Shown: in pieces, positions 36,710-46,280 of the stretch
How positions within the stretch are numbered: the stretch's first letter is position 1
Layout of the letters: every line of letters starts with the position of its first letter
Source: Marinilactibacillus kalidii
GTDB taxonomy: Bacteria; Bacillota; Bacilli; Lactobacillales; Carnobacteriaceae_A
Assembly: GCF_017599325.1 (NCBI RefSeq)
Contig: NZ_JAGFVM010000044.1
Location: 1 to 64,000 of the forward strand
Direction: 5' to 3'
Length of the DNA: 64,000 nucleotides
Notes under the pieces: model-generated
What the model saw: only the letters and a program-made list of their open reading frames with translations
What the model was told of the DNA's origin: nothing
The model's database searches: none
Position numbers and translations under genes: made by a program

Positions 36710-38083
36710 TTGTACAAAGACATGACAAAAGGCAGCCCACTTAAATTAATCGTAATGTTCTCTATCCCTTTGATTCTGGGAAATCTCTTTCAACAAATGT
36801 ATCAAATGGCAGATACATTCATCGTCAGTAAGACGATTGGCGTGGATGCTTTCGCCGCTGTTGGTGCGACAGGTAGCATCAACGGACTGATTCTTGGACT
36901 AGCAATCGGTTTGACAGCTGGATTATCTGTCATAACAGCTCAACGCTTCGGCCAAAAAGACGAAACAAAAATTAGACAGAACTTAGCAGCTAGTGTCATT
37001 ATCGCTGGAACAATGAGTATTATACTAACGGTCGTTGCCGTCATCTTCACGCGCCAAATTTTAGAATTCATGAACACACCTGTTGAACTAATTGAACACT
37101 CAAACAGTTATCTTTCTATTCTATTCTCTGGTATTGGTGCAGCAGTAATGTTTAACTTGATTTCAAATATTCTTCGTTCTATCGGAAACAGTCGCGCACC
37201 ACTTGTATTTCTTATCATCACTTCTTTACTGAATATTGGTCTAGATTTCCTTTTCATTCTTGTATTCAATATGGGTGTTGGCGGTGCAGCACTAGCTACC
37301 GTTATTTCTCAATTTGTCGCTAGTATCGTCGGTCTCGTTTATATTAAACGTTATGTGCCGATCCTTCGTATTCATAAAGAAGACTGGGCAGCTGGATTCA
37401 AACAAATCAAAGAACATGCCGCGATTGCATTCCCAATGGGTTTCCAAAGCTCTATCATAGCGATTGGTGCTATCGCTATTCAAATGACATTGAATAGTTT
37501 AGGACCAACTGCAGTAGCCGCTACGACTGCCGCTCAAAAAATCGATGGGATCGCAACATTACCGCTTGTTTCTTTCGGTATCACAATGGCTACGTTTGCT
37601 GCGCAAAACTATGGCGCTGGAAAAACTGAACGCGTTTGGCAAGGTGTTAGAACGACGTTAAAAGTTGTTTTAACTTACAGTGCCGTTATGGGTCTCGTAC
37701 TTGTTTTATTTGGCCGTACTTTGACAACACTTTTTGTTGGTGCAGAAAGTACAGAAATCCTTGAACTTTCTCAACTATATTTCGTAACGAACGCTTCTTT
37801 TTACTTCTTATTAGCTATGTTGTTTATCTACCGCTATACTTTACAAGGATTAGGAAGAAGTACTGCACCTACTTTAGCTGGCATCATGGAACTCTTTTCA
37901 AGAGTTGGCGCAGCTTTACTTTTATCAAATACGATGGGATATGCAGGCGTAACACTTTCAAATCCACTCGCTTGGATAGCTGCTTTAATTCCACTGACAT
38001 TTTCTTATTACAGCTTGAAGCGTCAATTAGATGGCGTGGCACGTCCAAAACTATTGCCTAGACTAGCTGGACTTATTCGTTAA
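36710..38083 (+). CDS. MATE family efflux transporter, second copy
   Basis: 457-residue MATE exporter clearly paralogous to the gene at 34871-36268 (both begin KDMTxGSPxKLI and share LAIGLTAGLSVITAQRFG). Twelve helices. The start is a TTG with GGAGG eight bases upstream (36697-36701). It has a separate promoter and a long, structured leader, so the two copies are probably expressed under different conditions. Substrate unknown. Confidence 0.92.
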   Translation: MYKDMTKGSPLKLIVMFSIPLILGNLFQQMYQMADTFIVSKTIGVDAFAAVGATGSINGLILGLAIGLTAGLSVITAQRFGQKDETKIRQNLAASVIIAGTMSIILTVVAVIFTRQILEFMNTPVELIEHSNSYLSILFSGIGAAVMFNLISNILRSIGNSRAPLVFLIITSLLNIGLDFLFILVFNMGVGGAALATVISQFVASIVGLVYIKRYVPILRIHKEDWAAGFKQIKEHAAIAFPMGFQSSIIAIGAIAIQMTLNSLGPTAVAATTAAQKIDGIATLPLVSFGITMATFAAQNYGAGKTERVWQGVRTTLKVVLTYSAVMGLVLVLFGRTLTTLFVGAESTEILELSQLYFVTNASFYFLLAMLFIYRYTLQGLGRSTAPTLAGIMELFSRVGAALLLSNTMGYAGVTLSNPLAWIAALIPLTFSYYSLKRQLDGVARPKLLPRLAGLIR

Positions 38084-38088
38084 ACACT

Positions 38089-38134
38089 AAAGAATCTAGA
38101 CACTTTCTCGTTACAAGTGTCTAGATTCTTTTTT
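38089..38134 (+). terminator. Bidirectional intrinsic terminator
   Basis: 17-bp perfect stem AAAGAATCTAGACACTT/AAGTGTCTAGATTCTTT with T runs both ways, between two convergent genes. Confidence 0.92.
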
Positions 38135-38942
38135 ATTCTTCTAATTTTCTCATCCAAGACTTTACAATGTGAGCAAATTGTTCTGAATCTTCCAAATGCG
38201 CACCGTGGCTAACCTTTTTCATCATACAATAGGTTCCTTGTTGAACAAGATCTGCGCAAGTGACAATATGTCTAGCCGGCCAATATGGACTATATTCCGT
38301 CCCAACAAATAAGGTCGGCTTAGTAACCTTGGCCAAACAACTCCGCCAATCTGCTTTCAGATAATCTTTGTAGAGTGGCTTTTTCTTTTTAATAGAGATA
38401 CAGGACTTTTGTTTGAGTATCATTGTATTTATTAATAACCAGTTTATTTTTGCACTTGGTAATTTTCTCAATGGTAAGGTAGTATTTAAGAGATTTCGAA
38501 AAACAGAAAGGACATTTTTCTCAGCGATTCCTTCGCTCCATGTATCATCATTTATCATTTTTGGTGTCTGATCAACGATAATATTTGAAGCAATCTCTTG
38601 ATCCCCAAATTGCGCTAAATAACTCATAATGACAGCTCCACCTAAAGAATGTCCGACCAAGACGGGGTGGGTTACTTTTATAAATGCTAAAAATTCATGT
38701 AGATCCTTTCCTTGTCTTTCCATTTTCATATCTTTTAATTCAACGATTGTCTTGCCCTCAAATCTTCGTTCTAACCCAATGACTCGGTAGTTATCTTTCA
38801 GTTTTCTAGCAACACACTGGTAGGTGTGGACAGTTGTTTCTGCACCAGCCAGTAGCACGATTGGTTTACCCTCTCCTATATCAAAATAATAAAGCAGGGC
38901 ACCATCAGATGTCGGAAATGGTTTAACTCTTTCTAATCCCAA
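38133..38942 (-). CDS. Alpha/beta hydrolase
   Basis: 269-residue serine hydrolase of the alpha/beta fold. The nucleophile elbow is GHSLGG (Ser near residue 98), the oxyanion-loop region is VLLAGAETTVHTY, and a late VSHGAHLEDSEQF supplies the catalytic histidine. Substrate unknown. It follows a Nudix gene by 19 bp on the same strand. Confidence 0.88.
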   Translation of the reverse strand: MGLERVKPFPTSDGALLYYFDIGEGKPIVLLAGAETTVHTYQCVARKLKDNYRVIGLERRFEGKTIVELKDMKMERQGKDLHEFLAFIKVTHPVLVGHSLGGAVIMSYLAQFGDQEIASNIIVDQTPKMINDDTWSEGIAEKNVLSVFRNLLNTTLPLRKLPSAKINWLLINTMILKQKSCISIKKKKPLYKDYLKADWRSCLAKVTKPTLFVGTEYSPYWPARHIVTCADLVQQGTYCMMKKVSHGAHLEDSEQFAHIVKSWMRKLEE

Positions 38943-38961
38943 TATATACTCTCCATTTTCT

Positions 38962-39393
38962 TTAAAGTATCGTCAAGCTGTTCTCATCATAATATAGTTC
39001 TGAAATAGAAGGGTTTAAAAACACTTTTAACATCTTATCAAAATCTTCTGCTACTTTTTCTTTCTCGATTGCGTCTAACGATACCCACTTCACTTCTCCC
39101 TCGTCTGAAGAAGTCAATACCCCTTTATATGTAGAAGTCTTATACAGCAAAACAATATAACGTTCCCCAGTCTTTGTGTGAAACTGTTTCGTACCACATA
39201 GTGTTAATTTTTCAATGTCTAGTCCCGTTTCTTCCTTCACTTCTCGAATAGCTGCATTTATAAATGACTCACCAAGTTCTACCTTACCACCCGGAAAAGC
39301 CCATCCATTCCAACCATTTTTTCGATTTTGAACAACCACGTTCCCTTTGCCATCTTCAACCATAATCATATTAGTCAGTATCACCTTCTCCAT
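38962..39393 (-). CDS. Nudix hydrolase
   Basis: 143 residues. The Nudix box GGKVELGESFINAAIREVKEETG (about residues 35-57; REVKEE metal-binding core) is complete. It hydrolyses a nucleoside diphosphate linked to another group; the exact substrate, possibly an oxidised nucleotide, is unknown. Co-directional with the hydrolase downstream; divergent from the GntR operon. Confidence 0.9.
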   Translation of the reverse strand: MEKVILTNMIMVEDGKGNVVVQNRKNGWNGWAFPGGKVELGESFINAAIREVKEETGLDIEKLTLCGTKQFHTKTGERYIVLLYKTSTYKGVLTSSDEGEVKWVSLDAIEKEKVAEDFDKMLKVFLNPSISELYYDENSLTIL

Positions 39394-39446
39394 CTGTGCC
39401 TTCCTTCCTTTGTTTTTCTATAGTATAACAAATATTATAAAAAGTG

Positions 39447-39476
39447 TTGACACCTAAAGTGTATGCACTATATAAT
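39447..39476 (+). promoter_or_regulatory. Promoter and operator of the GntR-ABC operon
   Basis: TTGACA (39447-39452), 18-bp spacer, TATAAT (39471-39476). A palindrome AGTGTATGCACT (39458-39469) fills the spacer, and a second, TGTATGATTCATACA (39494-39508), follows the start site. Both are good candidates for autorepression by the GntR protein. Confidence 0.7.
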
Positions 39477-39531
39477 ACAGTCACGAAGTGTATTGTATGA
39501 TTCATACAGTTCGCCTTGTTTTTTACCCTTT

Positions 39532-39625
39532 CTGTATTAAACGTTTAATACAGATTTTTCACTTACTATTCTGATGGATTTATCTCTAACTGAAAGCTTT
39601 TAATTATATTTTCTTTCAGTTAGAG
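39532..39625 (+). promoter_or_regulatory. Two hairpins in the GntR operon leader
   Basis: First, CTGTATTAAA/TTTAATACAG (39532-39553) with only a CG loop, followed by ATTTTT, terminator-like. Second, a perfect 13-bp stem CTCTAACTGAAAG/CTTTCAGTTAGAG (39584-39625). They sit in a leader of about 200 nt before the regulator gene and could attenuate transcription or stabilise the mRNA. Confidence 0.5.
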
Positions 39626-39701
39626 TATTTAAATTGTTTCACGGGAAACATATTCTATTGTTAACAGCCGTAAGCTGTACAAGAGAAAGGAGTTCGACAA
39701 A

Positions 39702-40079
39702 ATGAATTTAATTCTCAATAAAAGAGATCCCATTTATTTACAGGTTATTCAGTTTTTAAAACAAGAAATCATTTCTGATCAGCTACATCCTGGACAAGAA
39801 ATGCCCTCGAGAAGGCAGTTAGCACAAGATTTAAAAATCAACCCTAATACCGTTCAACGCGCATATAGTGAAATGGAGGCAGAAAAATTGATTTACACAG
39901 AACCGAATCGTCCAAGTAAAGTCACCGAAGATCCTATCTTATTAAAACAATTAAAGAGTGAATGGGTCAATCAGGCTGTCAAAGATTTCGTTAATGCTAT
40001 AAGAACGGTGGATATATCGATAGAAGAAGTAACCACTATGATCCAGTCAGAAATGAATCATACACAACTAGGAGGTTAA
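39702..40079 (+). CDS. GntR family regulator (YtrA-type)
   Basis: 125-residue regulator: winged helix with the HTH around PSRRQLAQDLKINPNTVQRAYSEME (about residues 32-56), then a short YtrA-type dimerisation tail rather than a large ligand domain. YtrA regulators usually control the ABC transporter genes in their own operon and often respond to cell-wall antibiotics. Good AAAGGAG ribosome site. It is 3 bp from the ABC ATPase gene, and two palindromes at its promoter are probable binding sites. Confidence 0.9.
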   Translation: MNLILNKRDPIYLQVIQFLKQEIISDQLHPGQEMPSRRQLAQDLKINPNTVQRAYSEMEAEKLIYTEPNRPSKVTEDPILLKQLKSEWVNQAVKDFVNAIRTVDISIEEVTTMIQSEMNHTQLGG

Positions 40080-40082
40080 TCA

Positions 40083-40772
40083 ATGTTAGAAGTCAAAGAT
40101 GTTCATAAAAAATTTGGTAGAAAAAAAGTTCTAAACGGGGTCTCCTTTACTGCTCAAAAAGGAGATATCACTTGCTTGCTTGGTATAAATGGTGTTGGTA
40201 AAACGACGATTCTCAATGCAATCATGAATTTAACCCCTATTCAAAAAGGTTCGATTTTAATCGACGAACAACCACAGTCCCCTGATATGTATAATCGAAT
40301 TGCCTTTATCCCAGATGCCGCTATTATGTTGCCACACATGACGATCAAAGAAGCTATGGCTTTTATGCAAGATTACTATGACGTCTGGAATGAGAAACGT
40401 GCAAAAGATCTCATTCGATTTTTCCGGTTAAAGACATCTGACAAGATTCAAGATCTTTCAAAAGGTAATCAAGCAAAAGTTAGTTTATTAGTGGGCCTTG
40501 CACTAGATGTTGACTACATACTCATGGATGAACCCTTCTCTGGTATCGATATCTTTACGAGAGAACAAATCAGTGAAGTTTTCAGTAGTCATTTGATCGC
40601 TGATCGTGGAGTGATCATTACGACACACGAAATCAGCGATATTGAACATTTAATTGATAAAGTCGTTCTATTGGGCGACGGTGTTATTTTAAAAGAATTC
40701 TACGCTGAAGAAATGAGAGAACAAGAAGGACTTTCCGTAGTAGATGTGATGAGAGAGGTGTATAACGCATGA
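40083..40772 (+). CDS. ABC transporter ATP-binding protein
   Basis: 229-residue ATPase with Walker A GINGVGKTT, signature LSKGN and Walker B YILMDEPFSGID, then the H loop TTHE. Second gene of the GntR operon; its stop overlaps the start of the membrane subunit by 4 nt. Such YtrB/BcrA-like ATPases power exporters or membrane-stress complexes. The substrate is unknown. Confidence 0.92.
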   Translation: MLEVKDVHKKFGRKKVLNGVSFTAQKGDITCLLGINGVGKTTILNAIMNLTPIQKGSILIDEQPQSPDMYNRIAFIPDAAIMLPHMTIKEAMAFMQDYYDVWNEKRAKDLIRFFRLKTSDKIQDLSKGNQAKVSLLVGLALDVDYILMDEPFSGIDIFTREQISEVFSSHLIADRGVIITTHEISDIEHLIDKVVLLGDGVILKEFYAEEMREQEGLSVVDVMREVYNA

Positions 40773-41617
40773 AAAAACAATTAATCCATTTTATTCGATT
40801 GGTGAACTTTGAATTTGAACGAATGATTAAATTTTTGTTTGGTATCATAGCTATTGTCATTGTATCAAATTTGATTGGGTCAATTATTGTACCCCTATCT
40901 TACATGAGTGAAGCTAGAGAAACGATGTCATTAGAATCCTTGAATGTAACTCAATTCTTGGAGATGTATCCATCTTTTTCAATTTCCACTGTAACAAATT
41001 CATTATGGATATACGGACCTTTAGCGTTGGGCATTAGCGGGTTCTTGTTCTATAGCATTTATATTTGGTACAGAGAATGGCTAGGTAAGAACACTTTTGT
41101 TTATCGCTTATTGATGTTACCCATTCCGCGAATATTCATTTTCTTTTCGAAACTCTTTACAGTATTTATTGGGATTTTCAGTTTACTCTCTATTCAGTAC
41201 GTGATGATTCGGTTGTTCTATTTTATAAGCCCCTCCCTTGTCTCTTCAGATTTGTATAAGCAAGTTGATGTAAGTGAAGTGATAAGCTCACACCGTGCAT
41301 TTGCCTTTTTGTTCCCAGAATCTTTTGGGTTGTTTGCGGGTTTATATTCAATTGGCCTTGTCTTTCTACTCGTACTTTTTACTGGAATATTGCTAGAAAG
41401 AAGCTTTCGTATCACCGGATTCATCTACGGTATCGTGTATGCTGTAATTAGTCTGGTTTTAATTGTTTTGCCAAGTTTTATTCCAACTATTTTTAAGAAT
41501 CAATACATCCTTTATCCCTCAGAAATATTATTACTCATTATTGCTGCAGCAATAATTGTCAGTGTTGTATCCATATTTTTAAGTAAGTATTTGCTCGAAA
41601 AGAAAATTACTGTATAG
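40769..41617 (+). CDS. ABC transporter membrane protein
   Basis: 282 residues with about six hydrophobic helices and no other domain; membrane partner of the ATPase encoded just upstream (ATGA overlap). The N-terminal part resembles ABC-2 type subunits only loosely. The function follows from context: one transporter complex under GntR control. Confidence 0.82.
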   Translation: MKKQLIHFIRLVNFEFERMIKFLFGIIAIVIVSNLIGSIIVPLSYMSEARETMSLESLNVTQFLEMYPSFSISTVTNSLWIYGPLALGISGFLFYSIYIWYREWLGKNTFVYRLLMLPIPRIFIFFSKLFTVFIGIFSLLSIQYVMIRLFYFISPSLVSSDLYKQVDVSEVISSHRAFAFLFPESFGLFAGLYSIGLVFLLVLFTGILLERSFRITGFIYGIVYAVISLVLIVLPSFIPTIFKNQYILYPSEILLLIIAAAIIVSVVSIFLSKYLLEKKITV

Positions 41618-41631
41618 GAGGATAGATTAAT

Positions 41632-42819
41632 ATGAAAAAATATTCGAAACTATTAACATTTTTAACATTATCGATTATAGTCCTTGGCTTCCATGGGATA
41701 TCTATGGCTTTTGCTGAATCTGAAAACAGAGTGCTTGAATTTAAGACGTTGGAAGGAGACGACGTTTATCTAGACGATCTGATTATTAGAGGCTTTGCCA
41801 CTGGCAGCACAGAGATTTTCGATCCTTCTTTTTCTTATAGAGATCGTACTTTTACTTACGCAAAAGATCAATCTCTATTTAAACGACTCGACGAAGTAGA
41901 AGATCCTCAAATCAATCGTATTCGTGAACGATACCGTTCTTTCGTCAGAGGAAAGTCATCACGCGGTTATTTTAAAGAAACTGATGATGTCATTGTATAC
42001 GCAAATAGCAGCAATGCCGTTTTCCCTTCGTACAAGGATCAAACCTTAGATATTTCAGTACTGAATAAAGCCGACGATTCAATTAGTGACTACACGTTAG
42101 AACTACCAATTGAGGAAAGCCAAGTAGCCTCTTTAGAAAATGTCTATATTAATTATCCTAATGTCTATTTTACCGTTCACTCCTCTATGACTTTAAGTGT
42201 TTTCTCCACTAACTTGAATGACGCCACACCCTCTTTAAGTTTAGAAGAAAATTTGACTGATTCTATAGGCACAAATATCGGACTAACCTATTCATATATG
42301 TATGCTGAGTCTCCTAACCAAAGATTTTTAACAATCGGTAAATTGGAGAATGCTGATACCGATCTCGACAGTTCAGACATGGTTTTCAACAGTTCTGATA
42401 TAAAACCTTCGCACATATATGATTACCAGACTGGAAAGATAATTGATTTAGATCTTTCAACAAACGATAGTTTATTCATAGACGTCATTGTTGAAGATGA
42501 CCTACTATTTTTAATGAGTGAATTTGAAAAAACTTTCACGCTTCAAGAAATAGATACAGACGGGGGACTGTCAGAACCCACAGAGATAACAAAAGAAACA
42601 CTCCCTACTTTAGATAACCCCTCTATCAATAATAGTGATTTTAGTGTAATCGGGATCAAGGATGGGCGTTTATATTCACGTATTTCTGCCTATCCACATG
42701 GTTCAACTAATTCAGCTATTCAAGTTAACGATTTAGAGTCAGGTGAATTGCTTTATTTCGGTATGATTGTACCCGAATCATTAGATGTATGGGTATCCAC
42801 CATTTACTTGAACGATTGA
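41632..42819 (+). CDS. Secreted protein of the GntR-ABC operon
   Basis: 395 residues. A signal peptide (about 1-28, ending MAFA) is followed by a long acidic extracellular domain with many Ser/Thr/Asp, beta-rich in appearance (perhaps a propeller), and no membrane anchor at the C-terminus. No family recognised. It lies 14 bp after the permease gene with an AGGAGG site, so it is the fourth product of the operon and may be an external partner of the transporter. Confidence 0.75.
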   Translation: MKKYSKLLTFLTLSIIVLGFHGISMAFAESENRVLEFKTLEGDDVYLDDLIIRGFATGSTEIFDPSFSYRDRTFTYAKDQSLFKRLDEVEDPQINRIRERYRSFVRGKSSRGYFKETDDVIVYANSSNAVFPSYKDQTLDISVLNKADDSISDYTLELPIEESQVASLENVYINYPNVYFTVHSSMTLSVFSTNLNDATPSLSLEENLTDSIGTNIGLTYSYMYAESPNQRFLTIGKLENADTDLDSSDMVFNSSDIKPSHIYDYQTGKIIDLDLSTNDSLFIDVIVEDDLLFLMSEFEKTFTLQEIDTDGGLSEPTEITKETLPTLDNPSINNSDFSVIGIKDGRLYSRISAYPHGSTNSAIQVNDLESGELLYFGMIVPESLDVWVSTIYLND

Positions 42820-42830
42820 TGGATTGTTTT

Positions 42831-42864
42831 GAGGGACTAGTGATGAAACTAGTTCCTCTTTTTT
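42831..42864 (+). terminator. Intrinsic terminator of the GntR operon
   Basis: 11-bp stem GAGGGACTAGT/ACTAGTTCCTC (one G-T pair) followed by six T. Confidence 0.9.
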
Positions 42865-42900
42865 ATGCTATAATTTTGAAAAAAGAAAGAGAAGGTTCAG

Positions 42901-43773
42901 ATGAATTATACTATTTCTTACGCGAAAGATTTAAACAAGGAAAATTTTACTGATTACTTATCTTCTGTATTTAACCACTTGCCTAAAACCGACTATAATA
43001 AGATATTGGAAGCCACATTCGGCTCTACAATTTTGGCAATCGCCGTCAGTTGGTCCAACCCTTTTCATCCGTATGCTGAATACCTTCGTATTTACATAGA
43101 CCCACTAGTAACAGATCCTGAAGAATGCTTCATTCAACTTTTGAAAAAGCTGGAGCGTTCAGTTGCTTCCGGACCAGATCGTTTTGTTTATACACTAATG
43201 AGCGATCAGACTGACACTATAAAAATACTAGAATCATTAGATTATAAGTTGATCCGAAAGACATTCGAGCCAACTTTGACCCTTGAACATTGCTTAGACC
43301 AATTTCCGGTTTCTCCCTATGAAGATGTGCTTTCTTACAAAGAAGTATTTGCAAATAAGCAACTCAAAAGGGAATTGCTCGGTTTATTGAAGAGAAATTA
43401 TGAAGCTACACACGTGGTCAATCCAGTTGTAGATATGACGTTGCAAGAATGGGCTGACTTATTGATTGGCGAAAAACCTGATTTCGATTTAAGTCTTGTT
43501 GCGTTAACTGCCGGAACGATCACTGCTTACGTGACAGTATTCCGCTCACAATCAGTAGCCGAAGTCGCTTGGCTAGGCACTAACAGAGAAAACGACACTA
43601 CCTTTTTCATTTTAAAGCGATTGTTCAAAACCCAACTACGCTTATTTGCCCGAAACCAGCTGACAACTATTGAAACTGAGATTGATACGACCGATCCCTT
43701 TGCACGATCACTTTTCTCCATAGAAGTAAATAAAGCTTCCCCTCATCTACTCGCTTATTCAAAGCTGATTTAA
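42901..43773 (+). CDS. Putative acetyltransferase-like protein
   Basis: 290-residue soluble protein. Two halves each look like a degenerate GNAT fold (first about 1-125 with SLDYKLIRKTF at the end of the unit, second about 150-285 with VAWLGTNRENDTTFFILK in the acetyl-CoA loop region), but the classical RxxGxG/A loop is not intact. I cannot assign a substrate. It stands alone between a terminator and proB, with a weak purine-rich site before its ATG. Confidence 0.65.
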   Translation: MNYTISYAKDLNKENFTDYLSSVFNHLPKTDYNKILEATFGSTILAIAVSWSNPFHPYAEYLRIYIDPLVTDPEECFIQLLKKLERSVASGPDRFVYTLMSDQTDTIKILESLDYKLIRKTFEPTLTLEHCLDQFPVSPYEDVLSYKEVFANKQLKRELLGLLKRNYEATHVVNPVVDMTLQEWADLLIGEKPDFDLSLVALTAGTITAYVTVFRSQSVAEVAWLGTNRENDTTFFILKRLFKTQLRLFARNQLTTIETEIDTTDPFARSLFSIEVNKASPHLLAYSKLI

Positions 43774-43887
43774 GTTAGTTTTTTCGTAAACTAGATTTTC
43801 TTAATATAAATTGTTATACTGTTTTAAAATTGCGGTACCTCTAAGGTACTTAAAACAGATAAACTTTTTATCAGAACGGATGAACTC

Positions 43888-44700
43888 ATGTCACTTTCTA
43901 AAAGACAAAGCTTAATGGACAGCAATCGAATCGTTGTTAAAGTTGGGACTAGTACGATCATGTACCCTAACGGATCAATCAATTTACAACGCTTAGAGAA
44001 ACTTGCTTTCGTATTAAGCGACTTAAAAAACCAAGGGAAGCAAGTTATTCTCGTTTCTTCAGGTGCTATTGGCGTCGGCCTTGCACGTATGAATCTAACA
44101 GAGAGACCTGCTACGATTCCTGAGCAACAAGCGATCGCTGCAATCGGCCAAACCGAACTAATGAATCTTTATAGTCAGTTTTTTTACCATTACGGTCATC
44201 AGGTCGGACAAGTGTTATTAACAAAGGATGTCGTCGATTTCCCGGTTAGTCGAGAAAATTCAGCGAATACCTTTGAACAATTACTGATCAAAAATGTCAT
44301 TCCTATCGTAAATGAGAATGATACGGTTTCTGTTGAAGAACTCGATCATTTAACGCGCTTTGGCGATAACGATACGCTATCAGCAATCGTGCTAGAAATT
44401 ACCGATGCAGACTTGCTGGTGCTACTATCTGACATTGACGGCTTTTATGATAAGAATCCTATGCACCATGTGGATGCTAACTTGTTCGATATGATTCATG
44501 AAATCAATGAGGATACCTATGCACTCGCGAATGATGCGGGTTCTCGTTTTGGGACAGGCGGAATGACGACCAAGCTTAGTGCCGCAGAACAAGTACTGCA
44601 TAAGCACAAGCAGATGGTACTGGCGAATGGTGAAGATCCAACTGTTTTATTCGATATTCTTAACGGTCAATCAGTCGGCACGCTATTCACACCTTTATAG
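43888..44700 (+). CDS. proB: Glutamate 5-kinase
   Basis: First step of proline synthesis: phosphorylates glutamate. Amino acid kinase domain with VVKVGTSTI at the N-terminus, SSGAIGVG and [11 protein letters not shown]. 270 residues, the short form without the C-terminal PUA domain, as is usual in lactic acid bacteria. proA follows after 14 bp. Just upstream, a hairpin CTGTTTTAA/TTAAAACAG with inner GTACCT/AGGTAC (43819-43858) overlaps a -10-like TATACT; its role is unclear. Confidence 0.94.
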   Translation: MSLSKRQSLMDSNRIVVKVGTSTIMYPNGSINLQRLEKLAFVLSDLKNQGKQVILVSSGAIGVGLARMNLTERPATIPEQQAIAAIGQTELMNLYSQFFYHYGHQVGQVLLTKDVVDFPVSRENSANTFEQLLIKNVIPIVNENDTVSVEELDHLTRFGDNDTLSAIVLEITDADLLVLLSDIDGFYDKNPMHHVDANLFDMIHEINEDTYALANDAGSRFGTGGMTTKLSAAEQVLHKHKQMVLANGEDPTVLFDILNGQSVGTLFTPL

Positions 44701-44714
44701 AAAGGAAAAAGCCC

Positions 44715-45959
44715 ATGATAGATTTAATCACACTTGGACAACAAGCAAAAGCGGCTAAACCATTTCTTGCCCACGCCGCTACAAAAGAAAAAAATGATGC
44801 GCTTCGCAAAATGGCACAGTCACTACTCGACAATAAAGAGTTGATTCTAGAAGCCAATAGACAAGATACGGATGCCGCAGCTGCGAATGGCGTAGCTGCA
44901 ACGATGTTGGACCGCTTAACGCTTGATTCCGCGCGGATCGATGCAATGGCCGAAGGGCTTACTGATATAGCTGTACTGGCGGATCCAGTTGGACTGGTCA
45001 ATCAGATGTGGACGAACGAAGCAGGACTTAGAATCGGTCAGCAGATGGTGCCACTTGGCGTGATTGGGATCATCTATGAATCTCGCCCAAATGTAACGTC
45101 CGATGCAGCGGGTCTTTGTTTTAAATCTGGAAATGTCGTAATTCTTCGTGGCGGTAAAGAAGCTTTTCATTCAAATAAAGCCATCGTCAAAGCGCTTCAA
45201 GATGGTCTAGAGGGTACAAACTTCCCTAAAGAAGTGATCCAATTTTTAGAGGATACTTCTAGAGAGACAGCTAGGGCTTTCATGCAGTTGAATCGTTACT
45301 TGGATGTATTGATTCCGCGCGGTGGAGCTAACTTGATCAAAACAGTTGTTGAAACAGCGACAGTTCCTGTTATTGAGACCGGCACTGGAAATTGTCACGT
45401 TTATGTTGATGCTTCAGCAGATTTGACTATGGCAAAAGATATTATTGTTAATGCAAAGACTTCAAGACCTTCCGTCTGTAATGCGGCTGAGACCTTGCTG
45501 ATTCACGAATCTGTTGCGGCTGAATATTTACCTGTTATTGAAGCAGCCTTAACCGAGTGGAATGTTGAATTAAGAGCAGATGAAGCAGCTAAAAATCATT
45601 TATCCAATGCGGTTGCTGCAACGGAAGAAGATTGGGAAACAGAGTTCTTAGATTATATTCTTGCTGTGAAAGTTGTGTCTTCAATCGACGAAGCGATTCA
45701 ACACATCAACCACTATAGTACTGGACACTCAGAAGCTATCGTCACCAGTAATTATGCTGCAAGTCAGCAATTCCACAAAGAAGTCGATGCTGCTGCTGTA
45801 TATGTCAATGCCTCTACCCGTTTCACGGATGGTTTCGAGTTCGGTTTCGGTGCAGAGATTGGGATTAGTACACAAAAGCTACATGCTAGAGGCCCAATGG
45901 GCTTACCAGAACTGACTTCAACCAAATATATCATCTTTGGCGAAGGACAAATCAGATAA
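44715..45959 (+). CDS. proA: Glutamate-5-semialdehyde dehydrogenase
   Basis: Second step of proline synthesis: reduces glutamyl-5-phosphate with NADPH. Aldehyde dehydrogenase fold of 414 residues, with the catalytic cysteine in [11 protein letters not shown] (about residue 255) and [14 protein letters not shown]. Good GAAAGGAAAAA upstream site. Forms the proBA operon with the gene upstream and ends at a terminator shared with the aro operon. Confidence 0.95.
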   Translation: MIDLITLGQQAKAAKPFLAHAATKEKNDALRKMAQSLLDNKELILEANRQDTDAAAANGVAATMLDRLTLDSARIDAMAEGLTDIAVLADPVGLVNQMWTNEAGLRIGQQMVPLGVIGIIYESRPNVTSDAAGLCFKSGNVVILRGGKEAFHSNKAIVKALQDGLEGTNFPKEVIQFLEDTSRETARAFMQLNRYLDVLIPRGGANLIKTVVETATVPVIETGTGNCHVYVDASADLTMAKDIIVNAKTSRPSVCNAAETLLIHESVAAEYLPVIEAALTEWNVELRADEAAKNHLSNAVAATEEDWETEFLDYILAVKVVSSIDEAIQHINHYSTGHSEAIVTSNYAASQQFHKEVDAAAVYVNASTRFTDGFEFGFGAEIGISTQKLHARGPMGLPELTSTKYIIFGEGQIR

Positions 45960-45962
45960 CAC

Positions 45963-46006
45963 AAAAATGCAGTAGGCATCCTCACGGGTGCTCTACTGCA
46001 TTTTTT
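45963..46006 (+). terminator. Bidirectional intrinsic terminator
   Basis: AAAAATGCAGTAG/CTACTGCATTTTT stem with an inner GCATCC/GGGTGC pairing and T runs on both strands. Ends both proBA (plus) and the aro operon (minus). Confidence 0.92.
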
Positions 46007-46007
46007 A

Positions 46008-46280
46008 TTATTGATCCATCATTTTTGTCTGTGTTTCTTTCGTGATATCCATCATCGACTGAAAGAATTTTGTTAACTCTTCTTCGAACTGTTTGTCTTT
46101 TAAACGCGCAACATTCTTTTCAATGACTTTCTGCTCACGACTCGCATCTAAAACGGGTACGTCATGTGCTTTTTTATAATCGCCGACTTTGAGGACTGTC
46201 TTTAAGCGGGCTTCAAATAACCGGGTCAGGTCTTGATCAATTGCATCAATTTCCTGACGGTATTGTTCTAACTCACTCAT
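46008..46280 (-). CDS. Chorismate mutase (AroQ class)
   Basis: Converts chorismate to prephenate, the branch point to Phe and Tyr. 90-residue all-helical stand-alone enzyme. The N-terminal EIDAIDQDLTRLFEARL and the middle SREQKVIEKN carry the arginines and Lys/Glu of the AroQ active site. Last gene of the minus-strand aro operon; overlaps the aroC stop by 8 nt and ends at the shared terminator. Confidence 0.92.
   Translation of the reverse strand: MSELEQYRQEIDAIDQDLTRLFEARLKTVLKVGDYKKAHDVPVLDASREQKVIEKNVARLKDKQFEEELTKFFQSMMDITKETQTKMMDQ

Noticed and set aside
43819..43858. Hairpin upstream of proB as an attenuator
   Set aside because: It overlaps the -10-like box and would be only partly transcribed; no T run. 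It could be an operator, but there is no support.
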